A DNA stretch of 64,000 nt from Sphingomonas sp. UBA978 (lineage in GTDB: Bacteria > Pseudomonadota > Alphaproteobacteria > Sphingomonadales > Sphingomonadaceae), in contig NZ_DBBS01000010.1 of NCBI RefSeq assembly GCF_002292295.1, forward strand, positions 1 through 64,000. The letters are read 5' to 3'. Shown here piece by piece: positions 52,005 through 59,898 of the stretch (within the stretch, counting starts at the first letter, position 1; the number at the start of each line of letters is the position of its first letter). A program made the position numbers and the translations under genes. The notes beneath the pieces were generated by a model. It was not told the origin of the DNA. It made no database searches and saw only the letters and a program-made list of their open reading frames with translations.

Positions 52005-52450
52005 TCCTCCCCGGCAAGGGGAGGGGGACCGCCGAAGGCGGTGGAGGGGGCGTGCGCCGGATATTGCGGCCCGAGGTCGTGCTGGCCCGCGCCTTGCGGC
52101 GGTCGATGAGGTATCCCGAAGTGCTGTTGGGGCAACGGTTGCGTGGCGGCGCGACGGGGCTTCGCTTCCTCAGGAGGCATCCTGTCGGCCCCTATGTGGC
52201 CGATTTCCATCGCCCGGACGCGCGGCTCACCATCGCAGTGGACGGCGAGACCCATGCCCAGCCGGCAGCGCAACGGCACGATCGATCGCGGAACCGTTTT
52301 CGGAAAGACGATGGCTCTCGCGTGATGCCGATCACGGCAACCGATATGGTGCGCAATGCCGATTCCGTGGCCGCCGCGACTGCGTCGCTCGTGGCCACCC
52401 CCCTCCACCATCCTGCGGATGGTCCCCCTCCCCGCTCCGGGGAGGATTAG
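52001..52450 (+). CDS. DUF559 (Vsr-like nuclease fold) protein, probably catalytically altered
   Basis: A 149-residue ORF from ATG 52001 (overlapping the pntAA stop) or 132 residues from GTG 52052, which has GGAGGGGG just upstream and begins VRRILRPEVVLARALRRSM, the usual DUF559 N-terminus; the GTG is preferred. The nuclease core reads RFLRRHPVGPYVADFHRPDA followed by RLTIAVDGETH. DUF559 members normally have IE(V/I)DG here; the Glu is Ala, so activity may be lost. The rest (SRVMPITATDMV) is also off consensus. Both ends of the ORF lie inside repeat arms. Confidence 0.72.
   Translation: MILPGKGRGTAEGGGGGVRRILRPEVVLARALRRSMRYPEVLLGQRLRGGATGLRFLRRHPVGPYVADFHRPDARLTIAVDGETHAQPAAQRHDRSRNRFRKDDGSRVMPITATDMVRNADSVAAATASLVATPLHHPADGPPPRSGED
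52005..52050 (+). repeat. Left arm of repeat pair flanking DUF559 gene
   Basis: TCCTCCCCGG, four bases, GGGAGGGGGACC, an inner hairpin (stem ACCGCC/GGCGGT, loop GAA) and GGTGGAGGGGG. It begins immediately after the pntAA stop codon. Reverse-complement counterpart at 52398-52446. Confidence 0.85.
52398..52446 (-). repeat. Right arm of repeat pair flanking DUF559 gene
   Basis: Read on the minus strand it repeats the left arm: TCCTCCCCGG, four bases, GGGAGGGGGACC, an inner hairpin (stem ACCATCC/GGATGGT, loop GCA) and GGTGGAGGGGG. The inner stem differs from the left copy but keeps pairing, i.e. compensatory change. Confidence 0.85.
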
Positions 52451-52459
52451 GAGTAGCCC

Positions 52460-52759
52460 ATGGACTTCGTATCAATCCTGTCGATCTTCGTGATGGCGTG
52501 TTTCGTCGGCTATTACGTCGTCTGGTCGGTCACGCCGGCGCTGCATACGCCGCTGATGGCGGTGACCAACGCGATCTCGTCGGTCATCATCGTCGGTGCG
52601 CTGATCGCGGGGGCGGCGGCAGGCAGTGCCTCGTCGAAATGGCTGGGGCTGCTCGGCGTGGTGTTGGCGAGCATCAACATCTTCGGCGGTTTCGCCGTCA
52701 CCAGCCGCATGCTGGCGATGTACAAGAAGAAGGACCGGCCGGCGCCCGCGAAGCACTGA
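52460..52759 (+). CDS. pntAB: NAD(P) transhydrogenase subunit alpha, part 2
   Basis: A 99-residue membrane subunit with three to four helices (FVSILSIFVMACFVGYYVVW, then TNAISSVIIVGALIAGAAAG and a third near 70-90). It is the first half of the transhydrogenase membrane domain II. The start ATG 52460 has GGAG in the adjacent repeat arm (GGAGGATTAGGAGTAGCCC spacing). Follows the DUF559 unit by 9 bp. Confidence 0.93.
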   Translation: MDFVSILSIFVMACFVGYYVVWSVTPALHTPLMAVTNAISSVIIVGALIAGAAAGSASSKWLGLLGVVLASINIFGGFAVTSRMLAMYKKKDRPAPAKH

Positions 52760-52802
52760 CGTGCCGGGGATGACCGTCGTCGTTCGATGATCTGGGGGTA
52801 GG

Positions 52803-54302
52803 ATGGAACACGTAAGCACAGGCAGCTCGTTCGCGGCGCTGGCCTATCTGGTGGCGGGGGTGTGCTTCATCCTCGCGTTGCGCGGCCTGTCGTCGCCGAC
52901 CTCCAGCCAGCGCGGCAACCGCTTCGGCATGATCGGCATGACGATCGCGGTGGTGACGACGCTGGTGACGCACGTGCCGGTCGACCGGCTGGTGGTGCAG
53001 GGCGCGGATTATACCGCGCTGCTGGCGCGGGTCGACTATCTGACCGTCATCGAACTGGTCGCCGCGATTGGCATCGGCGCGATCATCGGCATCGTCACCG
53101 CGCGCCGGATCGCGATGACCGACATGCCGCAGCTGGTCGCCGCCTTCCACAGCCTCGTCGGCCTCGCCGCGGTGCTGGTCGCCTGTGCCGCCTATCTCAA
53201 CCCGGTCGCCTTCGGCATCGCCGACATGGTGATCCCGATGATCGGCGAACCCTTTGCGGTCATCCGCCCGGTCAGCCGGATCGAGATGGGGCTGGGCGTC
53301 GCGATCGGCGCGATCACCTTCTCGGGCTCGGTCATCGCCTTCCTCAAGCTGAACGGCAACATGGGCGGCAAGCCGATCATGCTGCCCGGCCGCCACGTTA
53401 TCAATCTGGGCGTGCTCGCCGCGATCCTGATCCTGATCGCCTATTTCACGCAGGACCAGAGCCCCTGGATCTTCTGGACGGTCACGATCCTCAGCTTCGC
53501 GATCGGCTTCCTGCTCATCATCCCGATCGGCGGCGCCGACATGCCGGTCGTCGTGTCAATGCTCAACAGCTATTCGGGCTGGGCCGCCGCCGCGATGGGC
53601 TTCACGCTGCACAACAGCGCGATGATTATCACCGGTGCGCTGGTCGGGTCCTCGGGCGCGATCCTCAGCTATATCATGTGCCGGGCGATGAACCGCAGCT
53701 TCATCAGCGTCATCGCCGGCGGCTTCGGTGCGGAGAGCGGCGGCGGTGGCGGCGACGGCGCCAAGATCGACCGACCGTGGAAGCGCGGATCGGCGGAGGA
53801 CGCCGCCTTCCTGATGAGCCAGGCCGAACAGGTCATCATCGTGCCGGGTTATGGCATGGCGGTGGCGCAGGCGCAGCACGCGCTGCGCGAGATGGGCGAC
53901 AAGCTCAAGGAACATGGCGTCCGCGTCAAATATGCGATCCACCCGGTCGCGGGCCGCATGCCGGGCCATATGAACGTGCTGCTCGCCGAGGCGAACGTGC
54001 CGTATGACGAGGTGTTCGAGCTGGAGGACATCAACTCCGAATTCGCACAGACCGACGTCGCCTTCGTCATCGGCGCCAACGACGTCACCAACCCCGCTGC
54101 CAAGACCGACAAGACCTCGCCCATCTACGGCATGCCGGTGCTCGACGTCGAGAAGGCGAAGACCGTGTTGTTCATTAAACGCTCGATGGGCGGGGTCGGT
54201 TATGCCGGCGTCGACAACGACGTGTTCTACATGGACAATACGATGATGCTGCTCGCCGACGCCAAGAAGATGGTCGAGGAGATCGTCAAGTCGCTCGACT
54301 GA
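52803..54302 (+). CDS. pntB: NAD(P) transhydrogenase subunit beta
   Basis: A 499-residue protein: about nine TM helices in residues 10-290 and the NADP(H)-binding domain III from about 320. The proton-channel and hinge phrases GNRFGMIGM, AAFHSLVGLAA and NSYSGWAAAAMGF are typical, and domain III has VPGYGMAVAQAQH and ANDVTNPAAK. It couples proton flow to hydride transfer, supplying NADPH. Confidence 0.95.
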   Translation: MEHVSTGSSFAALAYLVAGVCFILALRGLSSPTSSQRGNRFGMIGMTIAVVTTLVTHVPVDRLVVQGADYTALLARVDYLTVIELVAAIGIGAIIGIVTARRIAMTDMPQLVAAFHSLVGLAAVLVACAAYLNPVAFGIADMVIPMIGEPFAVIRPVSRIEMGLGVAIGAITFSGSVIAFLKLNGNMGGKPIMLPGRHVINLGVLAAILILIAYFTQDQSPWIFWTVTILSFAIGFLLIIPIGGADMPVVVSMLNSYSGWAAAAMGFTLHNSAMIITGALVGSSGAILSYIMCRAMNRSFISVIAGGFGAESGGGGGDGAKIDRPWKRGSAEDAAFLMSQAEQVIIVPGYGMAVAQAQHALREMGDKLKEHGVRVKYAIHPVAGRMPGHMNVLLAEANVPYDEVFELEDINSEFAQTDVAFVIGANDVTNPAAKTDKTSPIYGMPVLDVEKAKTVLFIKRSMGGVGYAGVDNDVFYMDNTMMLLADAKKMVEEIVKSLD

Positions 54303-54312
54303 TATTGCGTTT

Positions 54313-54379
54313 CCTCCATTTCGGAGATGTCATGTCGACCAGCATGCTTCGGCGTACGCCGTCGCCGCTGAAATGGAGG
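54313..54379. repeat. Hairpin after pntB
   Basis: CCTCCATTTC (54313-54322) and GAAATGGAGG (54370-54379) are a perfect 10-bp inverted repeat around 47 bases that contain further GC-rich pairing. It may end the pnt operon or be another REP family. Confidence 0.6.
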
Positions 54380-54422
54380 TGAATGGGCGCGATCCGGCGG
54401 CCAGCTTCCCTATCCTGTCACC

Positions 54423-55427
54423 ATGCGGATGGCGATGGTTGACGGGAGCAGGACGACGGCAGGCGCGGCCTGTCCCTATACGGTGGTGGGCAGCGCCATG
54501 CTGCTGATCGCCGATGCAGCCGGGCCGTTAGAGACGGCGATCGAGCAGGCCGGCGGGCGATTGATGCGGCGGGTGCCGTGGGCGGCGGTGGAGGACACGC
54601 TGCCGCAGCTCGCCGGCTGGCCGGTGCTGGTGGTCGAGGCGAGCGGGATCGATGACGACCGGCTCGACGCCGTGCTGCCGATCCTGGGCCATTACGCCGA
54701 TGCGGCAGCGATGCCCGTCGTCGTCGCGATCACGGCGGACCAGATCGATCTGGTCACTGGTTACTTGCCCGGGGCGAACATCCACTGGCTCTGCGCCCCG
54801 ACGATGGCGGAACGGGTCGCGACGTTGATCGCCGCGGCAGCGCCGCCGATCCCGGTGCTGCACGACCCCTTGCCCGAACGCGTGCAGGAACATGATCGCG
54901 ACCCGTTCGGCCACGAGCGGTCCGTGCTGCCCGGCGAACCGTTGAACCGGTTGAACGTCCGCGTCGCGGAGATCGCACGGCTGGTCAGCGACCTCAGCCG
55001 CGACGTCCACCTCGCCGCCAGCGACGTCGCCGACCGCCGGCCCGGCTATGGCGCGGAGCCGGCATCGCCCGCCCTGACGTCGCAGGTGCGCGCGCAGGAG
55101 GTGCGCCGCCTGATCGCGCTGCGCCAGAAGCGGGGCCTGTTCTTCGGCCAGTTCGGCGGCGAGGCGCTGTTCGAGGACCCGGCCTGGGACATGCTGCTCG
55201 ACCTTTACGCCGCCGAGCTGGAGGGAACGCGGGTCAGCGTATCGAGCCTGTGTATCGCCGCCGGCGTCGCCCCGACCACCGCGCTGCGCTGGATCACCAA
55301 GATGACCGAGATGGCGCTATTCATCCGCCATCCCGACCCCGTCGACCGGCGCCGCGCCTTCATGGCGCTGTCGCCCCGCGCCAGCGAGGCGATGCGCGGC
55401 TATATGGTCGCGGTCCGCAAGATGTAG
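54423..55427 (+). CDS. Receiver-like/winged-helix regulator (MarR-like C-terminus)
   Basis: A 334-residue protein. Residues about 22-138 show five hydrophobic strand/helix units (AMLLIAD, RLMRRVP, VLVVEAS, MPVVVAIT, IHWLCAPT) like a response-regulator receiver, but the phospho-acceptor position is EAS, not D, and no acidic pair is seen: a pseudo-receiver. After a linker rich in Arg/Glu, residues about 255-334 form a winged helix (MLLDLYAAELEGTRVSVSSL, TALRWITKMTEMALFIRH, ALSPRASEAM) like that at 23326-23703. Signal input unknown. Confidence 0.75.
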   Translation: MRMAMVDGSRTTAGAACPYTVVGSAMLLIADAAGPLETAIEQAGGRLMRRVPWAAVEDTLPQLAGWPVLVVEASGIDDDRLDAVLPILGHYADAAAMPVVVAITADQIDLVTGYLPGANIHWLCAPTMAERVATLIAAAAPPIPVLHDPLPERVQEHDRDPFGHERSVLPGEPLNRLNVRVAEIARLVSDLSRDVHLAASDVADRRPGYGAEPASPALTSQVRAQEVRRLIALRQKRGLFFGQFGGEALFEDPAWDMLLDLYAAELEGTRVSVSSLCIAAGVAPTTALRWITKMTEMALFIRHPDPVDRRRAFMALSPRASEAMRGYMVAVRKM

Positions 55428-55485
55428 CCGGGTTGCCCCTTGCGGATCGCACCGCGCTTTGGCAGGAGCGGCGTTCCCCGTGCCG

Positions 55486-55561
55486 GGGCGCTTAGCTCAG
55501 CTGGTAGAGCGGCTCGTTTACACCGAGTAGGTCGGCGGTTCGAACCCGTCAGCGCCCACCA
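55486..55561 (+). tRNA. tRNA-Val (TAC)
   Basis: Acceptor GGGCGCT/AGCGCCC, D-arm GCTCAGCTGGTAGAGC, anticodon stem-loop GCTCG/CGAGT with loop TTTACAC (anticodon TAC), T-loop TTCGAAC, discriminator A and encoded CCA give a full 76-nt cloverleaf. Anticodon TAC reads GUA/GUG valine. Confidence 0.95.
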
Positions 55562-55568
55562 TTTCCCG

Positions 55569-57311
55569 TCATGCTTCCGCCGCGCCGAAGTCCGAGCGCT
55601 GGCGTCGCGGTCCGCCGCTGCCGCGCCGGTTGAGCGCCTGGCGCACGCGGTCGAGCAGTTCGGACCGGCGATAGGGTTTGCTGAGCACGTCGGTCGCGCG
55701 CTTGCGCGGGCCGTTGACGACCAGTTCCTCGTTATAGCCGGTGGTCAGCAACACCGAGACGGTGGGATCATGCTCGATCACCGCATCGGCCAGCATCAGC
55801 CCGTTCATGCCGCCGGGCATGACGAGGTCAGTGAACAACAGGTCGACGTGGTCGTCGGCATGGACCCGCTCGAACGCCTTCAGCCCGTCTTCGCCGCTGA
55901 TCGCGGTGGTGACGCGATAGCCGGCGCTGGTCAGGATCTCGCTGGCGAGTGAGAGCACTTCTTCATTGTCGTCGACGACGAGGACATGGTCGGCATAGCC
56001 GCTGGGCGGGGTCGGTGCGACCGCGGTCGATTCCACCGGTTCGTCTTCCGCCTCCGCCAAGCTGTCGCGGGCGATCGGAAAGATCATGCGCACCGTCGTG
56101 CCGTGGCCGGGATCGCTGTCAATCTCCAGTCGTCCGCCCGACTGGCGGACGAACCCGCTCGCCATGGCGAGGCCGAGCCCCGTTCCCTGGCCGACGCCCT
56201 TGGTCGTAAAGAACGGCTCCACCGCGCGTTCCAGTACCTCGGGCGGCATGCCGGTGCCCTCGTCGCGGACCTCGAGCATGACGTAGCTGCCGGGCTCCAG
56301 GTCGCGGCTGGTGTCGTCGAGCCGCAGCGGCAGCGTCGCGATCGTCACCACGCCGCCCTGCGGCATCGCGTCACGGGCATTGTTGACGATGTTGAGCAGC
56401 GCCATCTCGAGCTGGTCGGGATCGACGACGACATGCGCGAGGCTGCGGCGCAGGCTGAAGTGCAGCTCGACGCGCTTGTTGACCGAGCTTTCGATGACGT
56501 CGCCGAATTCGGTGACGAGGTGGCTCAAATCGACCGGCCGCGGTTCCAGCCGGGTCTTGCGGGCGAAGGCGAGCAGCTGGCGGGTCAGTTTGGCGCCACG
56601 CTCGGCGGCGGATTGCGCGGCGGCGACATAGCGCTTGGCGCGCTCGCTTTCGGTCACCGCGGCGAGCAGGTCGAGGTTGCCGTTTACGACCTGGAGGAGG
56701 TTATTGAAGTCGTGCGCGAGGCCGGCGGTGAGCTGGCCGATCGATTCCATCTTCTGCGCCTGGCGGTAGCTCTGTTCGGTGTTGCGGCGGCGGGTGACGT
56801 CGAGCTGGCTGGCGAAGAAATAGAGCAACGTCCCACCGGTGTCGTAGACCGGGCCGATGAAGACCGCATTCCAGAAGGGTGTGCCGTCGCGGCGATAGTT
56901 GAGCAGCTCGAGCGCGATCGACTGATGCGCCTCGATCGCGTCGCGCAGTTCGGCGACCGCGCCGCGATCGGTTTGCGCGCCCTGCAGGAACCGGCAGTTG
57001 CGCCCCACCACCTCGTTCTCCTCGTAACCGGTGAGGTCGAGGAACGCCTTGTTGGCGAAGACGATCGGATTGTCGTCGAGATTGGGGTCGGTCAGCACCA
57101 TCGGCATCCGCGTCATCTCGATCGCGGCGAAGAACACACTGCCGCGATCGTCGAGGCCGGGGCGGGTGATCGTGCTTTCGCGCCAGTGATGGAGGCCGGG
57201 GCGGCCGATCGGATCGTCGTGACCGCTGTCGATCGTCCCCCGGGCCGGCACGCCCCCGGCCTCTCTGCCGGGATCGCCATCCCGCTGTTGCCCGTCGTCT
57301 TTCGTCGCCAT
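55569..57311 (-). CDS. LOV-domain hybrid histidine kinase
   Basis: A 580-residue blue-light sensor kinase. The LOV/PAS domain (about 55-170) has GRNCRFLQG, with photoactive cysteine C106. The kinase has H200 (LAHDFNNLLQ), N-box NIVNNARDAMP (about 307), G1 DEGTGMP (350-356) and G2 GQGTGLGLA (375-383). A C-terminal receiver has D495 (LFTDLVMPG) and K545 (SKPY). FMN adduct formation should switch the kinase. The N-terminal 50 residues are low complexity; a later start is possible. No partner gene adjacent. Confidence 0.93.
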   Translation of the reverse strand: MATKDDGQQRDGDPGREAGGVPARGTIDSGHDDPIGRPGLHHWRESTITRPGLDDRGSVFFAAIEMTRMPMVLTDPNLDDNPIVFANKAFLDLTGYEENEVVGRNCRFLQGAQTDRGAVAELRDAIEAHQSIALELLNYRRDGTPFWNAVFIGPVYDTGGTLLYFFASQLDVTRRRNTEQSYRQAQKMESIGQLTAGLAHDFNNLLQVVNGNLDLLAAVTESERAKRYVAAAQSAAERGAKLTRQLLAFARKTRLEPRPVDLSHLVTEFGDVIESSVNKRVELHFSLRRSLAHVVVDPDQLEMALLNIVNNARDAMPQGGVVTIATLPLRLDDTSRDLEPGSYVMLEVRDEGTGMPPEVLERAVEPFFTTKGVGQGTGLGLAMASGFVRQSGGRLEIDSDPGHGTTVRMIFPIARDSLAEAEDEPVESTAVAPTPPSGYADHVLVVDDNEEVLSLASEILTSAGYRVTTAISGEDGLKAFERVHADDHVDLLFTDLVMPGGMNGLMLADAVIEHDPTVSVLLTTGYNEELVVNGPRKRATDVLSKPYRRSELLDRVRQALNRRGSGGPRRQRSDFGAAEA

Positions 57312-57395
57312 GAAGCGGTGGAATGGCGCAGCCCGGCCGATCAGGCAAGACCCGCGCCAGGCAAGTTGCTTCAGGTCAACGCTAAAATCCGCGCA

Positions 57396-58133
57396 TTACT
57401 GTCCCGGCGTGGTGCCCGTCTCATCGCGATACTTGATCTCGAGATAGCGGCCACGCGTCGACAGGCTGTCGAGGTCGTTCTGTGCCAGCCGCGCCGTCAT
57501 GTCGGCGATCTCCTGCTCGATCAGCCGGAGGCCGGCGACCAGTTCGGCGTCCGGCGTCCGGCCGTTGCGCTCGACCCGGCGCAACGGCTCGGGAACGCGC
57601 GCGTAATCCTTGACGAAGGCCGGCAATTGTTCGCCGATCAGACGACGGACCTCGAACGCCTCCTCCTCGCGCCCCTCGATACGGCCGAGTTGGGACGAGA
57701 GCGTTTCCAGCCGCACGCCGATCTGGTCGACCAGCCCGCGGGCGGGAGCGGGCAGAGCGGGGCGCTGCGCCTCGAGCCAGCGTTCGGTCTTGGCGGGCAA
57801 CGCCTTGATATCGACCTCGCGCAGCACCTTTTCGCTCGGCGCGCGGGCGGCGGGGGCGATGGCGATCCCGATCGTCACCGCCGCCATGAGCAGCAGTACC
57901 GCAAGCCCGCCGAACAGCCCCAGCGGAACGACCATGCCGAGCACCGCAGCGGCGATCAGGATGATCGCATTGATCGCGCAGATCATCGCCAGCCGGGTGC
58001 CGACGCTGGTCGCCTTGCGCTTCAGCCGCTTGCCGTGCGCGCGATACTGCGTGCTCACCTGGCCGCGATAATCCTGGCTGATCCGCGCCATCGCGGCGCG
58101 CGCACGCTCGATCTGCTGGTCGACCTCGGTCAT
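57396..58133 (-). CDS. Membrane protein paired with TelA (XpaC-like position)
   Basis: A 245-residue protein: basic N-terminus (RAHGKRLKRKATSVG), two TM helices at about 48-90 (LAMICAINAIILIAAAVLGM, then GGLAVLLLMAAVTIGIAIAP), then a long charged helical region (KALPAKTERWLEAQRP, QLGRIEGREEEAFEVRRLIG). It follows telA by 4 bp. In many bacteria TelA is encoded with an XpaC/YceG-type membrane partner; this protein occupies that position but is only weakly like XpaC. Confidence 0.68.
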   Translation of the reverse strand: MTEVDQQIERARAAMARISQDYRGQVSTQYRAHGKRLKRKATSVGTRLAMICAINAIILIAAAVLGMVVPLGLFGGLAVLLLMAAVTIGIAIAPAARAPSEKVLREVDIKALPAKTERWLEAQRPALPAPARGLVDQIGVRLETLSSQLGRIEGREEEAFEVRRLIGEQLPAFVKDYARVPEPLRRVERNGRTPDAELVAGLRLIEQEIADMTARLAQNDLDSLSTRGRYLEIKYRDETGTTPGQ

Positions 58134-58137
58134 GCGG

Positions 58138-59364
58138 TCACACCGATTCCAGGCGATACGGGTCGCCGCCCGGCCCCTTCAGCGCGCCCTGGCTGGCGCC
58201 CTCGGCGCGCGCGATATAGCCTTTGGACTTCTCCACCTCGCTGCCGAGCGCGGTGACCGTCGTCTTCATCGAATCGAGCGCCTTCAGCTTGAACGTGTCG
58301 ATCGCATCCATCGTGTCGTAGATATTCTGGAAGGCGCGCTGCAGCGTCTCGAGCGGGATCGTCGAGGCGGCGGCCTGTTCGTGGATCGCCGCGGTGTTCG
58401 AGCGCAGCAGCTTGCCGGTCGAATCGATGATGTTCGCGGTCGTCGTGTTGAGCTGGGTGATCGATTCGAGCACCAGCTTCTGGTTGGTCAGCGCCTGCGC
58501 CACCGTCACCGCGGTGCGCAGTGCCGATACGGTGGTGGTGGAGGCGCGGTCGACGCCCTTCACCAGCTCGACGTTGTTCTTCTTGACGAGGTCGAGCGCC
58601 AGATAGCCCTGCACCGTCACCGCCATCTGGGTGAGCAGGTCCTGCGTGCGCTGACGCGTGTAGAACAGCGCCGTCTCGCGGATCGCCTTGGCCTTGGCGG
58701 GATCGGTATGGTCGAGTTCGTTGGCCGTGTCCTCCAGCCGCGCGTCCATCGCCTTGCTGAGGTGGATCATCTGTTCGAGCCGGCCCATCGCCGACCAGAG
58801 ATTGGCGCGTTCGGTGTCGATTGCGGCATTGTCCATCAGCAATTCGTCCTTGCCGGACGCGAGATTCTTCAGGATCGCGCTGATGTGGGTCTGTGACGAC
58901 TGGTAGCTTTCGAAATAGTCGCGCATCTTCGAGCCGAACGGGATGATGCCGAAGATCTTCTTCGGTCCCGACAGCGCGCCCTTCCGGCCCGGATCGAGAT
59001 CCTCGATCACCCGCCGCAACTGCGCCAGATCGGCGCCGACGCCGCTGTCCTTGTCCATCGCGCGGATCGGGCGGTCGAGGAAACGGTTCGACTGGCCCGC
59101 CGCCTCGCGAATTTCCTTCGCCCCCATCGCGGTGATCGCATCGACGCGGCGGCCGAATTCGGGGCTGTTGACGTCCTCGGCGACGAGATCGCGCACGAAG
59201 GTGTCGACGCGCGTCTCGAGCTGCGTCTTCTTGGCGTCGTCGATCGGCACGAGGCCGGCGGCGCGCTCGGCCTGAACGGTCGGCACGGGATCGGGCGGGG
59301 TCAGCACCAGCCCCGGTTGCCCCGTCGTCTGCGCAGTCAGCGTATCGGCGGTCGTCGCCATCAT
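58138..59364 (-). CDS. telA: TelA family toxic-anion resistance protein
   Basis: A 408-residue (407 from the second ATG) soluble, mostly helical TelA/KlaA protein. Diagnostic phrases are KKIFGIIPFGSKMRDYFESY, TDPAKAKAIRETALFYTRQR and GVDRASTTTVSALRTAVTVA. The family is linked to resistance to tellurite and cell-envelope stress; the mechanism is unclear. GGAGG precedes two ATGs; the second (59361) has the better 6-bp spacing. Operon with the 245-residue membrane protein. Confidence 0.9.
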   Translation of the reverse strand: MMATTADTLTAQTTGQPGLVLTPPDPVPTVQAERAAGLVPIDDAKKTQLETRVDTFVRDLVAEDVNSPEFGRRVDAITAMGAKEIREAAGQSNRFLDRPIRAMDKDSGVGADLAQLRRVIEDLDPGRKGALSGPKKIFGIIPFGSKMRDYFESYQSSQTHISAILKNLASGKDELLMDNAAIDTERANLWSAMGRLEQMIHLSKAMDARLEDTANELDHTDPAKAKAIRETALFYTRQRTQDLLTQMAVTVQGYLALDLVKKNNVELVKGVDRASTTTVSALRTAVTVAQALTNQKLVLESITQLNTTTANIIDSTGKLLRSNTAAIHEQAAASTIPLETLQRAFQNIYDTMDAIDTFKLKALDSMKTTVTALGSEVEKSKGYIARAEGASQGALKGPGGDPYRLESV

Positions 59365-59898
59365 CGTCCTCCAGCGGGCATCGGCCCGGTCGTCGCCCGC
59401 AATGTGCCGGTTGCGGGGGCGGGGTTCAAGTGTGTCATTTGAATAATACGCCGGCGCGGTGTGCGAGCAATGATCCGCGCCACGTTCGGGCCGTGGACGA
59501 AAGGGGAGGGTCGGTCCCGTCCGGACATGCCCCCCATGCGGCGCCGGCCGGCAGAGGGCAGGGCGAGGGTGGGCGTGGCCATGGCGGCGGTATAGCGGAT
59601 CGGGGGCGTACAGGACAGCGGCGGGTGCGGCGATCCGGCCATCGCCGCCTGCCGCCAACCGGACCGTCCTGCCATTCCCTTTTTCCCATGGCGCACAGGC
59701 CGTTTCGGGAAAAGGCAATCAAGAACAGGTTTCGGGACAGCGGACTCCGAAGGCGACCGTCAGCGCGATCGGCGCGGCGGAATTGCTTTTGTGCGTTCGT
59801 TTTCGGGAATGTCCATCGGGCTATGCTAGAATCGCAAGATCGATCGAGCGCATCATATCCGTGAGCGCCTAGCTGGTGTCGCCACGGAGGATAGGACG
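59365..59898. other. 534-bp non-coding stretch between divergent telA and araC-type genes
   Basis: No gene found. It holds a half-copy of the CCTGCC/GGCGCCGG palindrome near 59.53-59.57 kb and, close to the AraC gene, a TAGAAT -10-like hexamer at 59827-59832 in an AT-richer stretch. A 73-codon minus-strand ORF at 59361-59582 ends on the telA start but lacks a coding-like sequence. Confidence 0.5.

Noticed and set aside
55986..58256. A 756-codon plus-strand frame antisense to the LOV kinase and TelA partner
   Set aside because: No domain-like sequence; the minus-strand genes have intact motifs.
59361..59582. 73-codon minus-strand ORF whose stop overlaps the telA start
   Set aside because: Basic, Pro/Arg-rich low-complexity sequence, partly made of a REP half-copy; likely chance.
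59430..59864. 144-codon plus-strand ORF before the AraC-type gene
   Set aside because: Arg/His/Gly-rich with no fold-like pattern; covers the likely promoter of the AraC gene.
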